A stretch of 6,737 nt of DNA from Hyphomicrobiales bacterium. Its GTDB lineage: Bacteria > Pseudomonadota > Alphaproteobacteria > Rhizobiales > Xanthobacteraceae. How positions within the stretch are numbered: the stretch's first letter is position 1; every line of letters begins with the position of its first letter. The stretch spans positions 1 to 6,737 of the forward strand of contig JACQDO010000362.1 of assembly GCA_016201085.1 (NCBI GenBank), given 5' to 3'. The position numbers and the translations under genes were made by a program. The notes under the pieces were generated by a model that saw nothing but the letters and a program-made list of their open reading frames with translations, ran no database searches and had not been told where the DNA came from. Positions 1 to 6,270 of the stretch are shown here, piece by piece.

Positions 1-661
1 ACCGGTGGCGACCGTGCGTGTGGGGGTGTGCCGCGGGGATTTGGGGCTGCGCGTGGATGCGGCGGTGTTGTGGTGCGGGCAATCGCTGTACAAGTATCTG
101 CCGCAGTTCGATGGCGTATTTGCGCGCATCGCGCGCGCGGCCCCGCACTGCCAGTTCGTGTTCCTGCGGCACAGCGGCGGACCGCTGGTCAACGAAATAT
201 TCGAGACGCGGCTGCAACGGGCGTTTGCAGCGCTCGGCCTGAAAGCCTCCGATCATTGCGTCTTCTTGGGCCGCCTGAGCCAGAGCAAATTCGTCGCGGC
301 GATCGGGCTGTGCGACGTGTTCCTGGACAGCATCGGCTGGTCGGGCTGCAATTCGGCGCTGGAAAGTCTGCCGCACGGCCTGCCGATCGTGACGACGCCG
401 GGCGAGATGATGCGCGGCCGTCACAGCGCGGCCATCCTGGCCATGATGGGCGTGACCGATACGATCGCCGCGACCATCGGCGATTACGTCGCCACCGCCG
501 CGCGGCTGGCAAACGATCCGGCGCAGCGCCAGGCGCTGCGCGCGCGCATGAAAGCGGCCGAACCCAAGGTCTACCGCGACCGCGCCAGCATTGCCGCGCT
601 CGAGGATTTCCTCGACCGCGCGGCGCGGCAAGCACGCGTGACCACGCCATCCGCGCTCTGA
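1..661 (+). CDS. GT41/SPINDLY-type O-linked GlcNAc transferase-like protein, C-terminal part (5' truncated)
   Basis: This is the C-terminal part of the catalytic domain of a GT41-family (OGT/SPINDLY-like) glycosyltransferase, which transfers a sugar from a nucleotide-sugar donor to Ser/Thr. The frame is open to the left edge, so the GTG at position 5 is probably internal and the N-terminal part, usually TPR repeats plus the first Rossmann half, lies outside. Visible marks are LWCGQSLYKYLPQ (about 64-103), whose Lys at codon 92-94 aligns with the catalytic-domain lysine in the NQLYK motif of eukaryotic OGT. The block FLDSIGWSGCNSALESL, then GLPIVTTPGEMMRGRHSAAIL, matches the donor-binding region of the family. 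The C-terminus ends in the usual helical RDRASIAALEDFLDRA. It lies just upstream of the hook operon, so flagellin glycosylation is a reasonable inference (compare the TPR-plus-glycosyltransferase protein FlmG of Caulobacter), but substrate and sugar are unknown. Confidence 0.83.
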   Translation, partial: PVATVRVGVCRGDLGLRVDAAVLWCGQSLYKYLPQFDGVFARIARAAPHCQFVFLRHSGGPLVNEIFETRLQRAFAALGLKASDHCVFLGRLSQSKFVAAIGLCDVFLDSIGWSGCNSALESLPHGLPIVTTPGEMMRGRHSAAILAMMGVTDTIAATIGDYVATAARLANDPAQRQALRARMKAAEPKVYRDRASIAALEDFLDRAARQARVTTPSAL

Positions 662-705
662 GTGGTTAGGCAAAATCTACCCATTGCGGCAGGAAAAACC
701 ATCCG

Positions 706-738
706 CGGCGGCCCCCGGCGGGCCGCTGAATTATTTTA
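706..738 (+). terminator. GC-rich hairpin after the glycosyltransferase gene, possible rho-independent terminator
   Basis: Bases 706-714 pair with 720-728 (about 9 bp, core GCGGCC/GGCCGC, one G-T wobble), leaving a 5-nt loop. The stem is followed by an imperfect T-rich run, AATTATTTT, at 729-737. It starts 44 bp after the glycosyltransferase stop and would separate that gene from the flgE unit. The T-tract is interrupted, so termination may be weak. The same palindrome, centred about 76 bp upstream of the predicted flgE transcription start, could instead be an activator site for the sigma-54 promoter. Confidence 0.42.
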
Positions 739-749
739 AGTCATTGATA
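737..749 (-). promoter_or_regulatory. Putative IHF binding site upstream of the flgE promoter
   Basis: On the minus strand, 749-737 reads TATCAATGACTTA, an exact match to the IHF consensus WATCAANNNNTTR. It sits in an AT-rich patch (about 729-766) that stands out from the GC-rich surroundings. Its centre is about 25 bp upstream of the -24 box, roughly -50 from the inferred start. IHF bending between an enhancer and a sigma-54 promoter is established for several such promoters, including hook-gene promoters in Caulobacter. Binding here is inferred from sequence alone. Confidence 0.55.
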
Positions 750-766
750 AATAAACATAAAATACA

Positions 767-782
767 TGGCATGGGGATTGCG
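767..782 (+). promoter_or_regulatory. Putative sigma-54 (RpoN) -24/-12 promoter for flgE-flgK-flgL
   Basis: The sequence TGGCATGGGGATTGCG matches the RpoN consensus TGGCACGNNNNTTGCW, with the invariant GG (768-769) and GC (780-781) exactly 10 bases apart. The mismatches are T for C at the sixth position and G for W at the last. Taking C781 as -12, transcription would begin near 793, giving a leader of about 61 nt before flgE. Sigma-54 promoters need an ATP-using activator; in Caulobacter-type flagella this is FlbD. No activator site was identified with certainty, though the palindrome at 706-728 is a candidate. Confidence 0.62.
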
Positions 783-806
783 ATGGTTTCGCCGACGGAT
801 TGTGTC

Positions 807-830
807 TGCGGGCCATTTCGGGTGCCCGCA
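807..830 (+). promoter_or_regulatory. Hairpin in the flgE 5' leader
   Basis: TGCGGGC (807-813) pairs perfectly with GCCCGCA (824-830), giving a 7-bp GC-rich stem with a 10-nt loop. If transcription starts near 793, the hairpin is inside the untranslated leader and ends 11 nt before the GGAGA ribosome-binding site. It could stabilise the mRNA or affect translation. There is no T-run after it, so it is not a terminator. No known riboswitch pattern was recognised. Confidence 0.35.
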
Positions 831-841
831 CGAATGTCAGT

Positions 842-846
842 GGAGA
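842..846 (+). promoter_or_regulatory. Ribosome-binding site of flgE
   Basis: GGAGA lies 7 bases before the ATG at 854. This spacing, together with the inferred transcription start near 793, selects 854 over the in-frame TTG at 800. Confidence 0.75.
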
Positions 847-853
847 ACATGTC

Positions 854-2854
854 ATGGGTATCTTCGGTGCTCTCACCACGGCGGTGACGGGAATGCGGGC
901 GCAGGCGTTCGCGCTGGAGAATATCTCGGGCAACATCGCCAATTCGCAGACTACGGCGTTCAAGCGCATCGACACCAGCTTCGAGGACATGATCCCGGAG
1001 ACCGATCCACGCCAGCAACTGGCCGGCAACGTGTCCGCCGCTTCCAGCGCCACCAATACGGTGCAGGGCGGCATTCAGACGGCCGCGGTCTCCACCTTCA
1101 TGGCGATCAACGGGCAGGGTTTCTTCGTGGTGCAGAAGCCGGAGAACTTCGTCGATAACCGTCCGTCGTTCTCCGGTGTCGATCTGTACAGCCGTCGCGG
1201 CGATTTCCAGGTCGATCAGAATGGCTATCTGGTCAACGGCGCCGGCTATTATCTGATTGGCATCCCGGTCGACGCCACCACCGGCAACCTTGCCGGCAGC
1301 GTGCCGCAAATTCTGCAATTCCAGAACGGCTTCCTGCCCGCACAGGCGACCACCGTGATCGACTATCGCGCCAATTTGGCGAGCTATCCGCTCACGACGG
1401 ATCGCAACGCGACCATACCCGGTTCCGAGCTGCTCAATCAGGCGAACTTCTCCGCCAATCCGGTCAACGGCGCGCCGGCCGCGGCCAAGATTCTCGGCAA
1501 CGGCGCAACCATATCGCCCGACGCGGCGGCGGTGTTGACCGGCGCGCAGTCGCTATTGGCTCTGAGCTCCGCTGGCGGCACTCTGTCGATCAATGGCACG
1601 CCGATCGCAATCGGTGCCGGTGCCAACGCGGCGGCAGCTCTCCTCGCCATCAACGGCGCGACCGGTACCACGGGCGTCACGGCGACGCTCGACGCCAGCA
1701 ATCGTCTGGTTCTCACCAGTGCCGACGCCGATACCAATATCGCCGTCGGCAGCGGCAGCACGCTGTCGCTGCTGGCCGAGCTCGGCCTATCGGTCGGCAC
1801 CACCAACGCCACCAACCTGCTGACGCAAAGCAAGGCATCGGCCGGCCAAACGCTCACCTTTACCGTCGGCGCCAATCCGACTTTGACCGTGACTTTCGGC
1901 ACCGGTGCCGGCCAAGTCAGCACCATGGCCGAGCTGAATACGGCGCTCGCCGGACTCGTCGGGGGCATTGCCTCCGCCGATCCCACCAACGGCAACATCA
2001 CCGTCACCGCCGGCAACTCGACCGACACGATCGCGGTCGGCGGCGATGCCACCGCGAGCAATTTCGGCATCCGCACGTCCATCGCGCTGCCGTCAAACGG
2101 CACCGTGATTGCCAATGACGTCGGCACATTCATCAACGAGTCGATCGCCGGCGGCGCCATCACGGCCTATGACACGTCCGGTTCGGCGGTGAATATCCAG
2201 CTGCGCTGGGCCAAGATCGATTCGGTATTGCTCGGCAGCGGCCATACCGATACCTGGAATCTTTTCTATCAGACCAATTCCACCGCGACGGGCACGCAGG
2301 CCGCTTGGAAAAATGCCGGCACCGACTACACCTTCGGCGCCAATGGCCAACTCACTCCTGCCATCACTTCGAGCACGCTGTCGAACGTGACGGTCAATGG
2401 GGTGGCGCTCGGCGATATCCAGGTCGCGCATAACACCGGCGGCATTACCCAGTTCGCCGATTCCAACGGCAATGTGCAGGTCAATATGCTGCAACAGAAC
2501 GGCTTTCCTGCCGGGTCGCTGCAGTCGGTGGCGGTAAGCGACAAGGGCCGCGTCGTCGGCACTTATTCAAACGGCCGCACCATCGACCTAGCCGAGATCA
2601 CACTCGCCAACTTCAGCGGCGCCAATAATCTCCGGCGCATCGATGGTGGCGCCTTCGAAGCCACCGCGGAATCGGGAACGCCGACCTATAACGCTCCTGG
2701 CAAGATCGTCGGCTCCTCGCTCGAGGGCTCCAACACCGACATCGCCGATGAGTTCACCAAGCTCATCGTCACCCAGCAGGCCTATTCGGCGAATACCAAA
2801 GTCATCACGACCAGCAACCAGATGGTTCAGGACCTCCTGAACATGTTGCGGTAA
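854..2854 (+). CDS. flgE: Flagellar hook protein FlgE, enlarged
   Basis: FlgE polymerises into the hook, the flexible joint between rod and filament, after export by the flagellar type III system. The product is 666 aa, against about 400 in Salmonella. The N-terminal D0/D1 signature is NISGNIANSQTTAFKR at residues 23-38. INGQGFFVV (85-93) and YSRRGDFQVDQNGYLVNG (about 112-129) follow, as in hook/rod proteins. The C-terminus, from LEGSN at 623 to the end at 666, is the standard coiled D0 helix (FTKLIVTQQAYSANTK, ending NMLR). Residues about 236-408 are an inserted Gly/Ala/Thr-rich beta region that resembles two Flagellin_IN-like modules. The ATG at 854 is chosen because GGAGA precedes it, MGIFGALTTAVTGM is the family N-terminus, and a TTG start at 800 would add an atypical, Cys-containing extension almost at the 5' end of the mRNA. 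From 854 the protein has no cysteine, as is usual for axial proteins. It is the first gene of the probable flgEKL operon. Confidence 0.95.
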   Translation: MGIFGALTTAVTGMRAQAFALENISGNIANSQTTAFKRIDTSFEDMIPETDPRQQLAGNVSAASSATNTVQGGIQTAAVSTFMAINGQGFFVVQKPENFVDNRPSFSGVDLYSRRGDFQVDQNGYLVNGAGYYLIGIPVDATTGNLAGSVPQILQFQNGFLPAQATTVIDYRANLASYPLTTDRNATIPGSELLNQANFSANPVNGAPAAAKILGNGATISPDAAAVLTGAQSLLALSSAGGTLSINGTPIAIGAGANAAAALLAINGATGTTGVTATLDASNRLVLTSADADTNIAVGSGSTLSLLAELGLSVGTTNATNLLTQSKASAGQTLTFTVGANPTLTVTFGTGAGQVSTMAELNTALAGLVGGIASADPTNGNITVTAGNSTDTIAVGGDATASNFGIRTSIALPSNGTVIANDVGTFINESIAGGAITAYDTSGSAVNIQLRWAKIDSVLLGSGHTDTWNLFYQTNSTATGTQAAWKNAGTDYTFGANGQLTPAITSSTLSNVTVNGVALGDIQVAHNTGGITQFADSNGNVQVNMLQQNGFPAGSLQSVAVSDKGRVVGTYSNGRTIDLAEITLANFSGANNLRRIDGGAFEATAESGTPTYNAPGKIVGSSLEGSNTDIADEFTKLIVTQQAYSANTKVITTSNQMVQDLLNMLR

Positions 2855-2894
2855 CTGTGAACGCGCGGCGCGATAGTAGGAACGGCGGCCGGTC

Positions 2895-4760
2895 ATGAGC
2901 CTGTCACAGGCACTTTCGACGGCGATTGCCGGACTGAAGGTCAATCAGTCCGCCCTCGCGCTGGTCGCCGCCAACGTCGCCAACTCCGGCACGCCCGGCT
3001 ATGTGCGCAAGACCGTCGACCAGGTCACGCTCGCCGGAAACAGCGGCGGTATCAGCGTCAATATCAGCGCGATCCAACGCGAACTCGATGCCTACGTGCA
3101 GCGGCAATTGCGGGCGGAAAATTCCGGCGCTTACTATGCCGACACGCGCGCGCAGATGTTTCAACAATTGCAGGACGTCTATGGCCAGCCGGGTTCCGCC
3201 AACACGCTGGAGTCGGTATACAATAGTTTCACCAGTTCGCTGCAAGCGCTGTCGACCAGTCCCGACGATCCGGCGGCGCGCAGCTCGGCGATCAGCGCCG
3301 CGCAGCTGCTGACCCAACAGCTCAACCAGACCAGCGATAGAATCCAGGCCTTGCGCGGCGACGCCGAGCTCGGCATCGCCGATGCGGTGACCAAGGCCAA
3401 CGAGGCGATGCGCCAGATCGCCACGCTCAATCAGAAGCTCGCCGCCTCAAGCCAGACCGACAGCGCGACCGCGACGCTGCTGGATCAGCGCGACGTTTAT
3501 ATCGATCAGCTGTCGCAATTGATGGACATCAATCTCGTCAAGACCGGCGAAAATCAGATATCGATCTTCACCAATTCCGGCGTGCAACTGGTCGGCACCA
3601 ACGCGTCGCAGATCTCGTTCGACGCGCAAGGCACCATGACGGCGGCCGCGCAATGGAGCGCCGATCCGTCGCAACGCGGCGTTGGCACGCTGACGCTGTT
3701 CTCGCCGAACGGAAGTTCGGTCGACTTGATCCAGACGAACGCCGTTCGGTCCGGGCAGATCGCCGCCTATTTGCAGATGCGCGACCAGGATCTGGTGCAG
3801 GCGCAAAGCCAAATCGACGCCATCGCCGCGGCCATGGCTTCGTCGCTGTCGGACAAGACCACCGCCGGTCAAGCGGCGAGTTCCGGCCTGCAGAACGGCT
3901 TTGCCATCGATATTGGCGGCCTGTCGGCCGGCAATACCATAACGATCAATTATTCGGATTCCCTCACCCACACGGCGCGCACCATCACGCTGATGCGAGT
4001 CGACGACCCGTCGGCTTTGCCGCTGTCCGACAGCGCGACCACGAATCCGAACGACAAAGTATACGGTATCGACTTCTCCGGCGGCATCGGCGGCATATTG
4101 GGCCAGATCAACGGCGTTCTCGCCAGCACCGGCATGGTGGCGAGCAGCGTCTCGGGCACCACCATACAGGTGCTCGATGACGGCGCCGGCAATATCGTGG
4201 ATGTGAATTCGCTTTCCACCACCACGACCACGACCTCGCTCACCGGCGGCAGCAGCGAAGTTCCGTTCTTCACCGACGGCTCGCAGTACTATACCGGCGC
4301 CATTACCGGCCTCGGCGCGCAGAGCATCGGCCTCGCCGGCCGCATCGCGGTCAACAGCGCGCTGGTGGCCGATCCGTCCAAGCTTATCGTCTATCAGGCC
4401 GGCACCGCCGCCGGCGACGGTACGCGGCCGGATTTCATTTTCCGGCAGCTCACCGACAGTTCGCTGCAATTTTCGCCGGCAACCGGCATCGGCACTTCCA
4501 GCGCGCCGTTTTCCGGTTCGATCACCACCTATCTGCGCCAGGTGATCAGCCAGCAGGGCGAAGCCGCCGACGCCGCCAATAATCTGAAGCAGGGGCAGGA
4601 CGTGGTGCTCAATTCGTTGCAGCAGCGTTTCAACGACAGCTCCGGCGTCAATGTCGACCAGGAGATGGCGAACCTGGTGACCCTGCAAAATTCCTACGCC
4701 GCCAATGCGCGCGTTCTGTCGACGGTCAAAGACATGTTCGACACGCTGATGAGGATGTGA
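2895..4760 (+). CDS. flgK: Flagellar hook-associated protein 1 FlgK
   Basis: FlgK (HAP1) forms the first ring of the hook-filament junction. The product is 621 aa, somewhat longer than enterobacterial FlgK (about 550). The N-terminal D0 signature is ALVAANVANSGTPGYVRK at residues 22-39. The helical D1 domain follows, including LLDQRDVYIDQLSQLMDINL at about 196-215. The C-terminal D0 helix is residues 584-621 (GVNVDQEMANLVTLQNSYAA, ending TLMRM). Between them, residues about 337-437 form a beta-rich insert with ITI-strands and a GILGQINGVLAS helix, and a run of six Thr occurs at 442-447. There is no cysteine. It starts 40 bp after flgE; AGGAA at 2878-2882 is a possible but distant (12-nt) ribosome-binding site. 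There is no separate promoter signature in the gap, so it probably shares the flgE transcript. The family assignment is firm; the fold of the insert is inferred. Confidence 0.94.
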   Translation: MSLSQALSTAIAGLKVNQSALALVAANVANSGTPGYVRKTVDQVTLAGNSGGISVNISAIQRELDAYVQRQLRAENSGAYYADTRAQMFQQLQDVYGQPGSANTLESVYNSFTSSLQALSTSPDDPAARSSAISAAQLLTQQLNQTSDRIQALRGDAELGIADAVTKANEAMRQIATLNQKLAASSQTDSATATLLDQRDVYIDQLSQLMDINLVKTGENQISIFTNSGVQLVGTNASQISFDAQGTMTAAAQWSADPSQRGVGTLTLFSPNGSSVDLIQTNAVRSGQIAAYLQMRDQDLVQAQSQIDAIAAAMASSLSDKTTAGQAASSGLQNGFAIDIGGLSAGNTITINYSDSLTHTARTITLMRVDDPSALPLSDSATTNPNDKVYGIDFSGGIGGILGQINGVLASTGMVASSVSGTTIQVLDDGAGNIVDVNSLSTTTTTTSLTGGSSEVPFFTDGSQYYTGAITGLGAQSIGLAGRIAVNSALVADPSKLIVYQAGTAAGDGTRPDFIFRQLTDSSLQFSPATGIGTSSAPFSGSITTYLRQVISQQGEAADAANNLKQGQDVVLNSLQQRFNDSSGVNVDQEMANLVTLQNSYAANARVLSTVKDMFDTLMRM

Positions 4761-4763
4761 GGA
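4759..4763 (+). promoter_or_regulatory. Ribosome-binding site of flgL, overlapping the flgK stop
   Basis: GAGGA begins inside the flgK stop codon (TGA, 4758-4760) and lies 4 bases before the flgL ATG at 4768. The same GAGGATG string also occurs just before it, at 4751-4757, making an 8-bp tandem near-repeat. The arrangement suggests translational coupling of flgK and flgL. Confidence 0.55.
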
Positions 4764-4767
4764 TGGC

Positions 4768-6183
4768 ATGAGCGTGTTATCGATCGGTGGCCAATCGACG
4801 ATCGCTATCCAGCAACTCGTCAACATGCGCGCGCAATTCGACGATTTGCAGCGCCAGCTCAGCACCGGGCAGAAATCCGCCACCTATGCCGGGCTCGGCC
4901 TCGATCGCGGCGTCACCGTCAGCCTGAACGCGCAATTGACGGCGATCGACGGCTACAACGAGACCATCAACAATGTGACGAACCGCATCAGCCTGATGAA
5001 CGTCGCGCTCACCCGCATGGCGGATATCGGCAGCACGGTGCGCTCGGCGATCGCGCAGGCCAATACGACGAACAGCGTTTTGAATGCGAGCGTGGCGCAG
5101 CAGACCGCGCATTCCTCGCTCGATGATATCCTCAACGGCAATGGCACGCAGGCCGGCCTCAAACAGCTCATTTCCGAACGCAACCAGGCCGATCTCGGCG
5201 CCAACGGGCTTGGCCGCCTGACGATCGCCCAGCCCGCCGCCACCTCGGTTTCGCTCACCGAGGATGCCGCCCCGCCGTTCGGGCTCAAGCTCGCCTCGGT
5301 CAGTTCGAACCTCAGCAACGCCGTTGTGACCGGCCCGGCCGGTTTACCCGCCTCGCTCACGGTCGATATGTCGGGCGGCCTTCCCAATGCCGGCGAGGCT
5401 ATCACCGTGCGCTTCAATCTGCCGGATGGCAGCAGCGAGAATACGACGCTGACTGCGACAGCCAGTGCGTCGCCCGGCGCCAATGAATTCACCATCGGCG
5501 CCACGCCGGCCGCCACCGCGGCTAATCTGCAGAGCGCGCTCGCCACGGCCATTGGCAAGCTTGCCGGTGGCGCGCTGGCGGCGTCGTCGGCGGTGACCGC
5601 CTCCAACGAATTCTTCGATGCCGACGCCAACAATCCGCCGCAGCGCGTGGCCGGCCCGCCGTTCGACAGCGCGACCGCGATGACCGCCGGCAGCGCCACC
5701 GATACGGTGATCTGGTATCAGGGCGAAGCCGGCAGCGACCCCGCACGCGCAACGGCCAGCGCGCGCGTGGATCCCTCGCTGGCGGTGTCCTATGGCGTGC
5801 GCGCCAATGAAAACGGCATCCGCGCGCTGGTGCAGAACATCGCGACGCTAGCCGCCGTGACCATCTCGCCCAGCGATCCCAATGCCGCGGCGCTGAGCGT
5901 GGCGCTCAACCAACGGCTGACCGGCAATCTCAACGGCAACCCCGGCGACCAGACGATCAAAGATATCGCGGTCCATCTCGCTGGCGCGCAGGTTTCGCTC
6001 ACTGCGGCGAAAAGCCGCCATCAGCAGACCACTGGAGCTCTGAACGATTTTCTACAGCAGATCCAAGGCGTATCGAACGAGGAGGTAGGCTCGCAAATCC
6101 TGGCGCTGCAGACACGCATGCAAGCTTCGATGCAGACCACCGCCATGCTGTTCCAGACCAGCCTGATCAATTATCTCAAATAG
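4768..6183 (+). CDS. flgL: Flagellar hook-associated protein 3 FlgL (flagellin family), with an unusual N-terminal region
   Basis: FlgL (HAP3) connects the FlgK ring to the filament. The product is 471 aa, longer than Salmonella FlgL (317). The N-terminal helical domain (about 1-122) includes MRAQFDDLQRQLSTGQKSA, INNVTNRISLMNVALTRM and the following helix. The C-terminal flagellin-like helix is residues 439-471 (EVGSQILALQTRMQASMQTT, ending SLINYLK). The middle (about 145-350) is a variable beta-rich region with a strand-rich unit at about 207-266 (ITVRFNLPDGSSENTTLTAT). No G-x-Y-x-F-[SA]-G motif is present. In flagellin-type FlgL this motif normally follows the N-terminal helices, but here the helix passes straight from QQTAHS (111-116) into SLDDILNG (117-124). 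It starts 7 bp after flgK with an overlapping ribosome-binding site, and is the last gene of the operon before a strong terminator. No cysteine. Confidence 0.91.
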   Translation: MSVLSIGGQSTIAIQQLVNMRAQFDDLQRQLSTGQKSATYAGLGLDRGVTVSLNAQLTAIDGYNETINNVTNRISLMNVALTRMADIGSTVRSAIAQANTTNSVLNASVAQQTAHSSLDDILNGNGTQAGLKQLISERNQADLGANGLGRLTIAQPAATSVSLTEDAAPPFGLKLASVSSNLSNAVVTGPAGLPASLTVDMSGGLPNAGEAITVRFNLPDGSSENTTLTATASASPGANEFTIGATPAATAANLQSALATAIGKLAGGALAASSAVTASNEFFDADANNPPQRVAGPPFDSATAMTAGSATDTVIWYQGEAGSDPARATASARVDPSLAVSYGVRANENGIRALVQNIATLAAVTISPSDPNAAALSVALNQRLTGNLNGNPGDQTIKDIAVHLAGAQVSLTAAKSRHQQTTGALNDFLQQIQGVSNEEVGSQILALQTRMQASMQTTAMLFQTSLINYLK

Positions 6184-6217
6184 CCACGGCCTTATTTTCT
6201 CGCTTCGTGGACGATAA

Positions 6218-6244
6218 AAAAACCGCGGCCGAACCGCGGTTTTT
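6218..6244. terminator. Bidirectional rho-independent terminator between flgL and flaF
   Basis: AAAAACCGCGG (6218-6228) pairs perfectly with CCGCGGTTTTT (6234-6244) around a 5-nt loop, CCGAA. The stem is a 6-bp GC core flanked by A- and T-tracts, so it ends in a U-run when read from either strand. It lies 34 bp after the flgL stop and 26 bp after the flaF stop (reading leftwards), and can serve both convergent transcripts. This is the whole content recognised in the 87-bp gap. Confidence 0.88.
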
Positions 6245-6270
6245 GCATTTTGTGCGATGCAGGCCGCGGA

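Noticed and set aside
22..72. Three runs of four or more G on the coding strand, possible G-quadruplex
   Set aside because: Only three runs of G are long enough and one spacer is 8 nt; this fits GC-rich codon use in the glycosyltransferase.
800..853. Upstream TTG start that would lengthen FlgE by 18 residues
   Set aside because: The extension has a Cys and no family similarity, the start would be only about 7 nt into the inferred mRNA, and the ATG at 854 has a good ribosome-binding site and the family N-terminus.
731..1318. 195-codon minus-strand frame across the flgE promoter and 5' end
   Set aside because: Shadow of flgE; it runs through the promoter region and has no family resemblance or convincing ribosome-binding site.
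3683..3697. TGGCACG inside flgK, like a sigma-54 -24 box
   Set aside because: The -12 position reads CGCT instead of TTGC, so the required GC at the right spacing is missing; it is coding sequence.
4215..4235. ACC/ACG repeat coding six threonines in FlgK, possible simple-sequence contingency repeat
   Set aside because: The codons alternate and the repeat unit is 3 bp, so slippage would not shift the frame; most likely a flexible linker.
3447..4883. 478-codon open frame on the minus strand opposite flgK
   Set aside because: It lies fully antisense to a clear flgK, has Arg/Gly/Ala-rich low-information composition, and no recognisable motif. Long antisense frames are expected in GC-rich coding DNA.
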